DNA of 64,000 nucleotides from Geothrix oryzisoli (GTDB taxonomy: Bacteria; Acidobacteriota; Holophagae; Holophagales; Holophagaceae), in the NCBI RefSeq assembly GCF_022808865.1, contig NZ_JAKZLB010000001.1, forward strand, positions 62,001 through 126,000. Direction: 5' to 3'. The notes under the pieces are model-generated. The model was given only the letters and a program-made list of their open reading frames with translations. It was not told the DNA's origin and did not search any database. Each line of letters begins with the position of its first letter. Positions within the stretch are counted from its first letter, which is position 1. Below are positions 50,942 to 59,329 of the stretch, piece by piece. Both the position numbers and the translations under genes were made by a program.

Positions 50942-52990
50942 TCAGCGCGCGGTGGCCGAAGTGACCGCCGCGTGGCCCTGCACCTGCACCACCGGCAGGG
51001 CCGGGGCTCCACTTGCAGGAGTGACGGCCCGCAGCAGCGCCTGGATCCGGGTCTGCATCTCTTTGTCCTCCACCTTGCCCACCCGGGCCAGATACAAGGT
51101 GAACAGCTCGGAGCCATCGACCGGAGCTGTCCCGGGCTTCAGGAAGGCGGGATGCACCGCTGCGATCCGGCTGGCGCCGTCCTCTTCGAAGGTGCGCTGG
51201 GTGTAGGGATGCCGCTGCTTGGCGATCTCCTTCCAACGCTTCTGGTCGTTCTCCGGCATGCCGGAGGTGGGATGGATGTGCTTGAGCACGACGAAGTAGT
51301 TGTCCTCCTCGTCCTCGGAAATGCTCACCCGGCGCAGGTCCCAGGCGACGTCCTGCCCCTTCCGCGAGAAGCCCATGTTCAGGATGAGGAAGTCCTTGGG
51401 CGACAGGGCCACCTGGGAGGCATCCAGGTCCAGCTTCGCCCAGAGGGCCTGGAGATGCAGGGATTTGCCCTCCTTGAAGGAGAACGCCATGGTGCGGAGG
51501 GGGGCGGGAAGCTGATCCCGGTGCTGGAGATACTCCACCCAGTCGCTGAGTTTGCCGCCGTAGGGCACGTAGGTGTAATCCAGGAACTTGGCCATGTCAT
51601 AGAGCCAGGAATTCAGCGATGAGGAATTCGTGAACTTGACGGCCATGACCACCCCCGAGGGGACGAGGGTGGTGTAGGTGATGACCGAGCCATCATCGTA
51701 GGGCGTGAACCAGAGGGCCTCCTGCCAGGCGCGGCCGAAGCGGTCCGTGTGGGGCTTGACCTGGTAGGGCTGGCCGAAGGAGGTCACGCGGATGTCCTGC
51801 CCGCCGACGGTTCGCTGGACCTGGACGCCCTTGAGCAGCAGGTCCATGGTGACCTTCGGCTTGGTGAGGAGGTCGCCGAGGGCGACTCCATCCGGACGGC
51901 GCATCTTGAAGAGGTACACACCGTTCGCCTCGGCGTACCAGAGGCGGCCGTTCTTGGGGATCTCGTTGCTCTTGTACTCCAGGCCGGACAGGCTCCAGGT
52001 CTTGGTGGTCTTGTCGCGGAAGATGACTTCGGGATCGCCGCTGCTCGGGATGTCCGCGATGGCCGCTTCGCTGGCCTCGCCACCCGGGAACAGGTCGGCT
52101 CCGAGGCTGGTGAACAGGTCATCCATGGCCTGCGTGTTGAACGCATCCGCCCGGGCCGCAAGCTCCTTGCGGAGTTCGGTGTAGGGACGGGGCAGGGGGA
52201 GGTTGAAGGCCCGGTCGAGCGCCTTCGACTTTTCCGGCAGCAGGGCGAAGGCGAAGGTGAACTTGTTGAAGAACGCTGCGGTGTTGGCCTTCACAGCCTT
52301 CAGTTCCTCGGTCGGCAGGGAGTAGCAGATGTTGTCCTTCTTCCCCTGGACCAGGCCCACCACGCGGCCCTGGGGGTCCACCAGCGGACCGCCGGAGTTG
52401 CCGGGGTTCACGCCCGCACTGCTCTTCAGGAGGTTCCAGGCGCCACGCAGAGGCTCCGGCAGCGTGCCGATCACCTCTCCCGGGCGGATGACCAGACCCT
52501 CCCCGTAGGCGTTCCCCACCGTGAATACGGTCTCGCCGGCCTGGAATCCGTTGCGGAGTTCCAGCCACCGGTCGAAGGTCCGTCCTTTGACGGTGAACTT
52601 GATCATGTCCCGCTGCTCGTCGAGTGCGACGACCTGGTCCACTTCCCAGACATTCTGCTTGGCGTCACGGATGTAGCAGGTCTGATAGCCCATGGAGGCG
52701 TGAACCGGCTGGAAGACGTGGTGCGCGGTCACGAGCTCCGTCTTCGAGACCGCGAAGGCGGTGCCGATCGAGATGTAGCGGTCATTGCGGATGTTGAAGG
52801 GCACCAGATCCCAGGGCAGCTCCTTCTCGTAGGAGACCGGATCCTTGTCGGGATCGGGGCGGAGCACCACCACCTCGAAGCTCGATTCGGTGACCCGGGC
52901 CTTGACGGCCGGGGCGAGGGCAGTCTCCTGGGCCCTGAGGGCGGGGAGGCAAACCAGGACCGGGAAAAGGAGGGCGGCGAGGTATCTCAT
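50942..52990 (-). CDS. Exported trypsin-like (S1) serine protease with long C-terminal region
   Basis: A 682-residue protein with a signal peptide (YLAALLFPVLVCLPALRAQ). A chymotrypsin-fold protease domain occupies about 60-260: catalytic His90 in ELVTAHHVF, Asp128 in DEQRDMIKF and Ser199 in GVNPGNSGGPLVD. The remaining 420 residues (about 265-682) are beta-rich with no named domain that I recognise (WSLSGLEYKSNEIPKNGRLWYAE; RDMIKF-type motifs absent). Unlike DegP, no PDZ domain is evident. It is probably periplasmic or secreted. The start is ATG 52990, where the signal peptide begins; 53017 is an upstream in-frame alternative. Confidence 0.83.
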   Translation of the reverse strand: MRYLAALLFPVLVCLPALRAQETALAPAVKARVTESSFEVVVLRPDPDKDPVSYEKELPWDLVPFNIRNDRYISIGTAFAVSKTELVTAHHVFQPVHASMGYQTCYIRDAKQNVWEVDQVVALDEQRDMIKFTVKGRTFDRWLELRNGFQAGETVFTVGNAYGEGLVIRPGEVIGTLPEPLRGAWNLLKSSAGVNPGNSGGPLVDPQGRVVGLVQGKKDNICYSLPTEELKAVKANTAAFFNKFTFAFALLPEKSKALDRAFNLPLPRPYTELRKELAARADAFNTQAMDDLFTSLGADLFPGGEASEAAIADIPSSGDPEVIFRDKTTKTWSLSGLEYKSNEIPKNGRLWYAEANGVYLFKMRRPDGVALGDLLTKPKVTMDLLLKGVQVQRTVGGQDIRVTSFGQPYQVKPHTDRFGRAWQEALWFTPYDDGSVITYTTLVPSGVVMAVKFTNSSSLNSWLYDMAKFLDYTYVPYGGKLSDWVEYLQHRDQLPAPLRTMAFSFKEGKSLHLQALWAKLDLDASQVALSPKDFLILNMGFSRKGQDVAWDLRRVSISEDEEDNYFVVLKHIHPTSGMPENDQKRWKEIAKQRHPYTQRTFEEDGASRIAAVHPAFLKPGTAPVDGSELFTLYLARVGKVEDKEMQTRIQALLRAVTPASGAPALPVVQVQGHAAVTSATAR

Positions 52991-53195
52991 GGGGCATCCG
53001 TGAATGATGGGGGACAAACCTTCATCCAGCCTGAGGGCGTGGCACCTATGCTTACTGGCCTTGAATGTCCGCAGTGTATCTCAAATGGGCCCCGGTGAAT
53101 TCGCGGTACCTTGGATCCATGGACATGGACGATTCTGGAACAACTCAACCTTCGCTCCGGCCGGCGGAAGGCCCCGGATTCCCTCTGGTGATCCG

Positions 53196-54005
53196 GTGAA
53201 CCCTCTGGATTGGGATCTGGGCAACGTGCCACCGGGCGTGGCCTGGGGCGGCATCGATGAAGCGGGCCGGGGCGCCTGGGCGGGCCCCGTGGTGGCGGCC
53301 TGCGCGGTGCTGGACACGGACACCGTCCGCCGGTGGCGGCATGTGCTGATCGGCGTCCGGGACAGCAAGCAGCTGACGCCCGAGAAGCGCGAGGTCCTGG
53401 CGGCGGAACTGAAGGCCATCCTGCCGGCCTACGGCATTGCGGAGGTGGAGGCCATGGCCATCGACCGGGAGAACATTCTCGAGGCCACCATGATGGCCAT
53501 GCGGCAGTCCGTGAAGGAATTGTCCCTGAGACCCCGCATCCTGTTCATCGATGGCAACCGCGGACCGAGAACCGGCCTGCCGGAGCGCCTGGTGGTGGAT
53601 GGCGACGCCATCAGCTGCGCCATCGGGGCGGCCAGCATCCTGGCCAAGGCCCACCGGGACGCCCTCATGATCGCCCTGGAGGAGCAGCAGCCCGGCTACG
53701 GATTCGGCCAGCACAAGGGCTATGGCACGGCCCTGCACCGGGCCCGCATCGCGGAACTGGGGGTGTCCCCCGTCCACCGCATCAGCTATGCGCCGGTGGC
53801 CGCGCTCCAGCGCGTGGATGAGGACCTGCGGGACGCCCTGCATCACAGCCTCGATCGCTGCGCCAGCGTGGTGGAACTGCAGGCCTGGGTGGTGAGCGAC
53901 CTTCGGCCGGCCTACGGCCGCCTGAAGCTGGTGTGGGTGGAGACCCTGCGCCGCCGCTATGCGGATCGGCTGGCCCAGTTCGCCAGCGCGGAAGGCCTCG
54001 AATGA
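53196..54005 (+). CDS. rnhB: Ribonuclease HII
   Basis: RNase HII cleaves RNA in RNA:DNA hybrids and removes single ribonucleotides from DNA. Catalytic signatures are visible: GIDEAGRGAWAGPVVAA (Asp-Glu pair), RDSKQLTPEKRE, ILFIDGNRGPRTG and DAISCAIGAASILAKAHRDALM, then YGFGQHKGYGTALHRARIAELGVSPVHRISY. A C-terminal extension of about 55 helical residues follows, making 269 residues with the chosen GTG at 53196. That start is uncertain, since its SD is poor; an in-frame ATG at 53085 would add 37 residues. It overlaps mutT by ATGA. Confidence 0.9.
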   Translation: MNPLDWDLGNVPPGVAWGGIDEAGRGAWAGPVVAACAVLDTDTVRRWRHVLIGVRDSKQLTPEKREVLAAELKAILPAYGIAEVEAMAIDRENILEATMMAMRQSVKELSLRPRILFIDGNRGPRTGLPERLVVDGDAISCAIGAASILAKAHRDALMIALEEQQPGYGFGQHKGYGTALHRARIAELGVSPVHRISYAPVAALQRVDEDLRDALHHSLDRCASVVELQAWVVSDLRPAYGRLKLVWVETLRRRYADRLAQFASAEGLE

Positions 54006-54364
54006 CCGAGGTCGCGCTGGCCCTGATCTGCCGGGACGGGCGCTGCTTCCTCCAGCGCAGGGCAGCCTCGAATCCGGTGATGCCGGGTCTCTGGGAATTC
54101 CCGGGGGGCAAGGTGGAGGCTCTGGAGACGCCCCTCGACGCGCTGCGCCGGGAGCTTCGGGAGGAAGTCGGGGTGGTGTTCGAAGCGGCCACCGAATTGC
54201 CGGTCATCGAGGGTCCCGTACGCCTTCATCCGTTCCTGGTCGAAGGGCCGGACCGGCCGCGCACGGACCTGGCCTGGGGCTGGTTCACCCCGGGGGAGAT
54301 GGCGCACCTGCCCATTCCGCCGGCCAACGGTGAGCTCATCCGCTGGTTGGCCACGGCCCGCTGA
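54002..54364 (+). CDS. mutT: Nudix hydrolase, MutT-like 8-oxo-(d)GTP diphosphatase
   Basis: A 120-residue Nudix protein. MutT removes 8-oxo-dGTP from the nucleotide pool, hydrolysing it to the monophosphate. The N-terminus VALALICRDGRCFLQRRA and LWEFPGGKVEALETPLDALRRELREEVGVV contain the complete Nudix box (GX5EX7REUXEEXGU). The conserved Trp and Phe near residue 31 (LWEFPGG) favour MutT/CTP-pyrophosphohydrolase subgroup. It is translationally coupled to rnhB, giving a small genome-maintenance pair. A related NTP diphosphatase is possible. Confidence 0.87.
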   Translation: MTEVALALICRDGRCFLQRRAASNPVMPGLWEFPGGKVEALETPLDALRRELREEVGVVFEAATELPVIEGPVRLHPFLVEGPDRPRTDLAWGWFTPGEMAHLPIPPANGELIRWLATAR

Positions 54365-54420
54365 CTGGGGGCCACGACCCGATCTGATAGGCTGGACTTT
54401 TGCCCAGGCCCGGAGCTGTC

Positions 54421-55701
54421 ATGCCGCGATTCCTTGTTCGGACCTTCCTGTTCGCCCTCGCCGCGCTGGCCCTGCAGGCCCAGCAGACCGAGGTGGTGCT
54501 GAGCGCCTCCAGCAGCGCCAAGCTGGTCCTGGGTATGGCGCCGCCCAAGGTCTCCGGTATCGATGAAGCCCAGGTGGCCACGGAATTCACGGCCGTGCTC
54601 AAGCGCGACCTGGATGAGACGGGCGTCTTCGCCGTGCTCCAGGAGGGACTGCCCGCCGAAAGCGCCCCGGCCAAGGCCTGGAAGGAAGCCGGCGCCCAGT
54701 GGCTGCTGAGCGTCCGGCTCACGCGGGCCGCGGTGGGCGAGCTCCAGCTCGAGGCCTCGGCGCTCGACACGGCGGCGGAAAAGTCCGTCTTCACCAAGCC
54801 CTACAAGGCCGAGCGGATGGTGCCGCTCCGGCGCCTCGCCCATGCGCTCGCCGATGACCTCGTCGCCCGGCTCACCGGCGAGCGGGGGGTGGCTTCCAGC
54901 CGGGTGGTCTTCATCCGGCAGATGGCCCCGGGCGTGAAGGAGCTCTTCCAGATCGACCGCGACGGAGCGAACCTGGTCCAGCTCACCCGGCACGGCAGCC
55001 TCACCCTGTCGCCCTCCGTGGCCGCGGATGGCCGACTGGCCTATGTCACCTACAAGGGCGGAGCGCCCGAGATCTGGGGCCAGCGCCACCGGGATGGCGC
55101 CCACCAGAAGCTGTACCCCGCCAGTGGCTCAGGGGGCATGATCACCTCGCCCGCGTGGTCCCCGGATGGCCGCCGCCTGGCCTTCGTCCAGGGTGACCGC
55201 CGCGGCAACAGCGATATCATGGTGCTGGACCTGGAAACCGGACGCACACGCCGTCTGACCGACGGTAATGGCATCAATACTGAACCTAGCTGGAATCCCA
55301 ACGGCACTCAGATCGCCTTCACGTCAGATCGCGAGGGCGGGCCCCAGGTGTTCCTCATGCAGGACGATGGCTCGAATCTGCGCCGCTTGACCGGCGAAGG
55401 CACCTACAACGCCAGTCCGGCGTGGAGCCCCAACGGAGCGATGATCGCCTATGTGTCACGATTCGAGGGCAAGTTCGATCTTTTTATCTATAAATTGGGA
55501 GAAGGAAAGGCCTATCAGATCACCACGGGCGTGAGCACTTCGGAGTCGCCAGCCTGGTCTCCAGATGAGCGCCGGCTTGTATTCACGAGCAACCGGTTCG
55601 GCTCGATGCAGCTATTCACTACGGATCTTTCGGGTCGCCAGGTGGTCCGGATGACGGACCTTCCCGGCTGCCAAAGCCCCAAGTGGACCCGAGGCCGCTG
55701 A
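54421..55701 (+). CDS. tolB: TolB, Tol-Pal system periplasmic beta-propeller
   Basis: A 426-residue exported protein. Signal peptide FLVRTFLFALAALALQAQ leads to the N-terminal TolB_N-like domain (about 35-165, VATEFTAVLKRDLDETGVFAVL). A six-bladed WD40-like beta-propeller (PD40 repeats) follows: TSPAWSPDGRRLAFVQGDRRG, EPSWNPNGTQIAFTSDREGG, ASPAWSPNGAMIAYVSRF, ESPAWSPDERRLVFTSNRFG. TolB binds Pal and outer-membrane components and couples envelope constriction and integrity. pal and cpoB follow. tolQ, tolR and tolA are not in the window. Confidence 0.93.
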   Translation: MPRFLVRTFLFALAALALQAQQTEVVLSASSSAKLVLGMAPPKVSGIDEAQVATEFTAVLKRDLDETGVFAVLQEGLPAESAPAKAWKEAGAQWLLSVRLTRAAVGELQLEASALDTAAEKSVFTKPYKAERMVPLRRLAHALADDLVARLTGERGVASSRVVFIRQMAPGVKELFQIDRDGANLVQLTRHGSLTLSPSVAADGRLAYVTYKGGAPEIWGQRHRDGAHQKLYPASGSGGMITSPAWSPDGRRLAFVQGDRRGNSDIMVLDLETGRTRRLTDGNGINTEPSWNPNGTQIAFTSDREGGPQVFLMQDDGSNLRRLTGEGTYNASPAWSPNGAMIAYVSRFEGKFDLFIYKLGEGKAYQITTGVSTSESPAWSPDERRLVFTSNRFGSMQLFTTDLSGRQVVRMTDLPGCQSPKWTRGR

Positions 55702-55719
55702 AAAATAAATGACAATTTC

Positions 55720-55744
55720 CTGAGTACAGTCCTTCTATACTCAG
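55720..55744. promoter_or_regulatory. Palindrome over a likely -10 element upstream of pal
   Basis: CTGAGTA (55720-55726) and TACTCAG (55738-55744) form a perfect inverted repeat with an 11-bp gap. A TATACT hexamer (55736-55741), a good -10, lies across the right arm; no equally good -35 lies 16-18 bp upstream. It could be the pal promoter with an operator, or an attenuating hairpin after tolB. The function is unproven. Confidence 0.45.
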
Positions 55745-55767
55745 GCTCATCCAGGAGGAACAATCCC

Positions 55768-56487
55768 ATGAGATACGGAACCTACCTCGTCCCTGCCGCT
55801 ATCGTGCTCACGCTCGGCAGCCTCGCTTGCAAGCCCCCCAAGACGGCGGAGCAGATCAAGCAGGAGACCCAGGCGGCCTTCAATGAGGGCTACCAGGCGT
55901 TCAAGGACGGTAAGGCCCGCACGACCAACCCCTACCTGAGCGACAAGGAAAACCCGCACAAGCTGCAGGGTTGGTATGACGGCTGGGACAAGGCCAAGGC
56001 CGACAAGGATGCCGCCGACAAGGCCGCCGCCGACAAGGCTGCCGCCGACAAGGCCGCTGCTGACGAAGCCGCCCGCAAGGCCGCTGCCGACGAGGCTGCC
56101 CGCAAGGCCGCCGCCGCCGAGGCCGAGAAGGCTGCCGCCTTCAAGAAGGCTGCCGATGCCGCTCTCAAGACCATCCACTTCGACTTCGACAAGTCCGACA
56201 TCAAGGAAGGCGACCGCGCCCTCCTCCAGGGTATTGCCGACTTCATGAAGGCCTTCCCCGCCGCCAAGGTCGAGATCGAAGGCCACTGCGACGAGCGCGG
56301 CACCAACGAGTACAACCTGGCCCTCGGCAACCGCCGTGCCGCCGCCGCCCTGGCCTACCTGAAGACCCTGGGTGTGGATGAGGCCCGCTTCACCACCATC
56401 AGCTATGGCAAGGAGAAGCCCCTCTGCACCGAGGCCAAGGAGGCCTGCTGGAGCCAGAACCGCCGCGGCGAGTTCAAGCTCAAGTAA
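55768..56487 (+). CDS. pal: Peptidoglycan-associated lipoprotein (Pal)
   Basis: A 239-residue outer-membrane lipoprotein. The lipobox LGSLAC places the lipidated Cys at residue 21. A long Ala/Asp/Lys-rich helical spacer (about residues 70-130) carries repeats such as AAADKAAADK and AAADEAARK. The OmpA-like peptidoglycan-binding domain (about 132-239) has TIHFDFDKSDIKEGDRALL, EIEGHCDERGTNEYNLALGNRRA (the diaminopimelate-binding NX2LX2RA(N) type motif) and TISYGKEKP. It anchors the outer membrane to the cell wall and partners TolB. SD AGGAGG precedes the ATG. A strong terminator follows at 56505. Confidence 0.95.
   Translation: MRYGTYLVPAAIVLTLGSLACKPPKTAEQIKQETQAAFNEGYQAFKDGKARTTNPYLSDKENPHKLQGWYDGWDKAKADKDAADKAAADKAAADKAAADEAARKAAADEAARKAAAAEAEKAAAFKKAADAALKTIHFDFDKSDIKEGDRALLQGIADFMKAFPAAKVEIEGHCDERGTNEYNLALGNRRAAAALAYLKTLGVDEARFTTISYGKEKPLCTEAKEACWSQNRRGEFKLK
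55996..56106 (+). repeat. Tandem coding repeats in the Pal linker
   Basis: Four near-identical 15-base units (GCCGCCGACAAGGCC type, 56011-56070) are followed by two 27-base units (56053-56079 and 56080-56106, encoding AAADEAARK). All are multiples of three, so slippage would alter linker length without breaking frame. The region could vary in length between strains. Confidence 0.75.
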
Positions 56488-56504
56488 GCATTCCGCATTC
56501 CGTG

Positions 56505-56530
56505 AAGCGGGGGCTCCGGCCCCCGCTTTT
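56505..56530 (+). terminator. Intrinsic terminator after pal
   Basis: A perfect 10-bp stem AAGCGGGGGC (56505-56514) / GCCCCCGCTT (56519-56528) with a TCCG tetraloop is followed by TTTT and a T-rich tract (TTCGTTTAG). This is the classical form. cpoB would then depend on read-through or its own promoter. Confidence 0.85.
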
Positions 56531-56562
56531 CGTTTAGGATGGGAAGGAACTCCGGAGGTCCC

Positions 56563-57276
56563 ATGAATGCCCGCACGCTGCTCCTTCCGGCCCTGACCGC
56601 CCTCCTCACCCTCGGATGCAGTTCCGAAGACCAGCTTCGACGCGTGGAGCAGGAAGTGGGCGACCTCAAGCTCGAAGTCTTCAAGCTGCGCCAGCAGGCC
56701 GAAGACGGGAACCGGCGTGCCGAGGCCGAGCAGAAGGCCGCGCAGGAGGCCCGGGCCCAGGACCGCCGCTTCCAGGCAGATCTGCAGGAGAGCCTGCGCC
56801 AGGTCCAGGACACCACGCGGGTGCTGAACAACCGGCTGAACAGCCTGCCGCGGGCCGGGACGCGGCCGGCCGCCGAGGCGCCACCGGCGGCCCAGGCCTC
56901 CGAAGACGAGCGCGCCTTCAATGCCGCCGTGCTGGACTACAACCGCGGCAACTACCCCCTGGCGACCGAGGGCCTCGGCCAGTTCCTGAAGACCTATCCC
57001 CAGAGTGCGAAGCGCCCGGACGCCCTCTTCTTCCTGGGACTCTGCCACTACAACCTGGGGGCCTTCGACAAGGCCCAGGTGGCTTTCGATCGCATCATCA
57101 AGGATCACGCCGCTTCGCCCCAGTTCCTGCCCGCCAAGCTGAAGCGGGCCCAATGCCTCCTCAAGCAGGGCCTGAAGCCCGCGGCCGTGAAAGCCTTCCG
57201 GGAACTGGTGGACGGTTTCTCCGGCAGCGCCGAGGCCCGCACCGCCCAGCAGGAACTGAGCGATCTGGGGCTCTGA
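56563..57276 (+). CDS. cpoB: Tol-Pal cell-division coordinator CpoB/YbgF-like lipoprotein
   Basis: A 237-residue periplasmic protein. A lipobox-like LLTLGC puts a possible lipid anchor at Cys19; then comes a coiled-coil segment (about 25-90, RRVEQEVGDLKLEVFKLRQQAED) as in YbgF, an Ala/Pro linker, and a C-terminal TPR region (AFNAAVLDYNRGNYPLATEGLGQFLKTYPQS; ALFFLGLCHYNLGAFDKAQVAFDRIIKDH). CpoB links Tol-Pal with PBP1B in E. coli. SD CCGGAGG precedes the ATG. It directly follows pal and its terminator, the expected synteny. E. coli CpoB is a soluble protein, so the lipobox, if used, is a difference. Confidence 0.88.
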   Translation: MNARTLLLPALTALLTLGCSSEDQLRRVEQEVGDLKLEVFKLRQQAEDGNRRAEAEQKAAQEARAQDRRFQADLQESLRQVQDTTRVLNNRLNSLPRAGTRPAAEAPPAAQASEDERAFNAAVLDYNRGNYPLATEGLGQFLKTYPQSAKRPDALFFLGLCHYNLGAFDKAQVAFDRIIKDHAASPQFLPAKLKRAQCLLKQGLKPAAVKAFRELVDGFSGSAEARTAQQELSDLGL

Positions 57277-57278
57277 GC

Positions 57279-58262
57279 GTGACCCCGGAAATCTGGCGCG
57301 TACCCGTCCGCATCGACTTCGCGGGCGGCACCCTCGACCTGTGGCCCATCTACGCCATGATGGGCGGCTGCCTCACGGTGAATGCCGCCGTGGACCTGTG
57401 GATCGAATTGGAGGTCGTGCGCAGCGGCCCCGGGCACCGCATCACCAGCCGCGACCTGGGCCTCGACTCGGCCTTCGAGTCCTGGCCCGCGGAGGCGCCC
57501 CATGGCCTGTCCTGGGTGTGGCGCGTGCTGGACGGGTCGGGCGCGCCGCCGGCGGCCATCTCCATCCACAGCCCCGTGCCCCAAGGCTCAGGGCTGGGGG
57601 TCTCCTCCTGTCTGGGGGTGGGCCTGCTGGGCAGTGCGCTGGGCGAGGAGGCCGGTGAAGATCTTGCGCGCAAGGTTCCGATTCTGCGGGACATGGAAAG
57701 CAGGGAACTTCAAACCCCGGCGGGCTGGCAGGACTACTACCCGGCCGCCCTGGGCGGAGCGCTGGCCCTGCACTGGGACGGTCCCGACCCGCGCTGGGAG
57801 CGCCTGGAACCCCATCCGCGCCTGCTGGCGGATCTGGTGGTGTTCTACACGGGCAAGCCGCACCACTCCGGCATGACCAACTGGGAGGCCTACAAGCGGT
57901 TCATCGAGGGCGACCGCCAGACGCGGCAGGCCCTGTCCGACATCCGGGGAATCGCCCGGGAGATGGCGCGGGCGCTGCCGTCGGATCCTGCCGAAGTGGC
58001 GGTGCTGCTGGAGCGGGAAGGCCAGGCCCGGGTGCGGCTGTCACCGGCCGTGGAGACGGACGCCATGCGCGCGGTGCGGGACCGGGGCCACCGGGAGGGC
58101 TGGTACGCAGGCATGAAGCCCTGCGGGGCGGGCGGTGGCGGCTGCTGCCTGCTGGTGGTGAAGGATGGCTGTCGGGAGGCCGCCGAAGCCACCTTGCGGG
58201 CCATGGACCTGCCGCCCCTGGACCTGGGGATCACGCCGAAGGGGCTGCACAGGCTCGGGTGA
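57279..58262 (+). CDS. GHMP-family sugar kinase (HddA-like)
   Basis: A 327-residue cytoplasmic kinase of the GHMP superfamily. The ATP-binding motif II reads PVPQGSGLGVSS; the N-terminus RVPVRIDFAGGTLDLWPIYAM and the C-terminal GMKPCGAGGGGCCLLV (motif III) are present. The opening (RVPVRIDFAGGTLD) and overall length resemble D-glycero-D-manno-heptose-7-phosphate kinase or fucokinase-type enzymes, which feed heptose or nucleotide-sugar synthesis. The substrate is unproven. The GTG start lies 2 bp after cpoB, so coupling is likely. It overlaps the convergent mutY by 32 bp. Confidence 0.8.
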   Translation: MTPEIWRVPVRIDFAGGTLDLWPIYAMMGGCLTVNAAVDLWIELEVVRSGPGHRITSRDLGLDSAFESWPAEAPHGLSWVWRVLDGSGAPPAAISIHSPVPQGSGLGVSSCLGVGLLGSALGEEAGEDLARKVPILRDMESRELQTPAGWQDYYPAALGGALALHWDGPDPRWERLEPHPRLLADLVVFYTGKPHHSGMTNWEAYKRFIEGDRQTRQALSDIRGIAREMARALPSDPAEVAVLLEREGQARVRLSPAVETDAMRAVRDRGHREGWYAGMKPCGAGGGGCCLLVVKDGCREAAEATLRAMDLPPLDLGITPKGLHRLG

Positions 58263-59322
58263 GGACGGCGGGATCCGGGGCCTCCAGAGGCCGTTGTCCC
58301 GGGGTGGCGATGAGATCGCGCAGGCGCTGGTCCCGCTTGCCGAGCGGCAGGGCGGAGAGCTCGTCCCGGGGAATCCAGCGCAGGCCGTCCGCTGCCGTGA
58401 AGCGCGCTTCCACGCGAAGGAACAAGGGGCTCACGCTCTCGCGGCGGTGGGTGTAGACCTGGGTCCAGCCGGGCCAGGCGATGAGCGACGGTGCGCCGGG
58501 GGTTGCGGGGACCGTTTCCGCATCCAGCGTCGGCCAGCGCCAGAGGCCCGCCAGCAGGCCCTTGGCGGCGGGAGCCTGGAGCAGCAGGTGGCCCTCGGCT
58601 TCCAGAGCCAGCAGCCAGAGGGCCGAGGCCTTCGGCGGGGTCCGCCTGGCCACCGGCGGGATCTCCCCGGTGCGATCGGCCTGCCGCGCGCGGCAGCGGT
58701 CCGCCAGCGGGCAGCCCCCGCAGGCGGGCGTGGGGGCGCAGACCGTGGCTCCCAACTCCATGAGGGCCTGGGTCATGCGGGAGGGGCCATGGGCTTCCAG
58801 GGCGGGAACGAGCCAGCCGCGCAGCTCCGCGGCCCGGGCCTTGGGATCCCCTTCGATCAGCAGCAGCCGGGCAAGCACCCGGAAGGCGTTGCCATCCAGG
58901 GCCGGGGCCGGCCACTGGAAGGCGATGGAACCCACGGCGGCGCCGGTGTAGGGACCCAGCCCAGGAAGGTCCGTGAGGCCCTCCAGATCGCCGGGCCAGC
59001 CCTCGGCGGCGATGCGGCTGGCGGCGGCCTTCAGGAACCGGGCCCGCCGATAGTAGCCGAGGCCCTCCCAGGCCTTGTGGACCGTGTCCTCGTCGGCTTC
59101 CGCGAGGGCCCTGATCGTGGGGAACCGTGCCATCCAGCGGATGAAGTAGGGAACCACTGTGGCCACCTGGGTCTGCTGGAGCATCAACTCCGACACCAGC
59201 ACCGCGTAGGGGTCCGGGTGCGGCGCATCGAGGTCCGGGGCGCGCCAGGGCAGGTCCCTCCGCACGGCCTCGAACCAGGGGGCCAGGGGGGCGAGGAGGG
59301 CGGAAGCGGCAGGCCAGGGCAT
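58231..59322 (-). CDS. mutY: Adenine DNA glycosylase
   Basis: MutY removes adenine mispaired with 8-oxoguanine. The protein has 363 residues. The catalytic Glu45 is in VSELMLQQTQVATV, the helix-hairpin-helix is LPGLGPYTGAAVG (119-131) with Asp143 in PALDGNAFRV. The [4Fe-4S] cysteines are 195, 201, 204 and 210. The first spacing is CX5C, one residue shorter than the usual CX6C. The C-terminal Nudix-like 8-oxoG-recognition domain (about 225-363) is present, with GLWRWPTL. It and mutT share the GO repair logic. The gene is convergent with the GHMP kinase gene (32-bp overlap). Confidence 0.92.
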   Translation of the reverse strand: MPWPAASALLAPLAPWFEAVRRDLPWRAPDLDAPHPDPYAVLVSELMLQQTQVATVVPYFIRWMARFPTIRALAEADEDTVHKAWEGLGYYRRARFLKAAASRIAAEGWPGDLEGLTDLPGLGPYTGAAVGSIAFQWPAPALDGNAFRVLARLLLIEGDPKARAAELRGWLVPALEAHGPSRMTQALMELGATVCAPTPACGGCPLADRCRARQADRTGEIPPVARRTPPKASALWLLALEAEGHLLLQAPAAKGLLAGLWRWPTLDAETVPATPGAPSLIAWPGWTQVYTHRRESVSPLFLRVEARFTAADGLRWIPRDELSALPLGKRDQRLRDLIATPGQRPLEAPDPAVLTRACAAPSA

Positions 59323-59329
59323 GGATTGA

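Noticed and set aside
53004-53195. Longer N-terminus for RNase HII from ATG 53085 or upstream.
   Set aside because: The extra residues show no homology to RNase HII; kept only as an alternative start.
55747-57153. Minus-strand frame with Gly/Leu/Val repeats over pal and cpoB.
   Set aside because: The repeats are the complement of the Ala/Lys/Asp linker of Pal.
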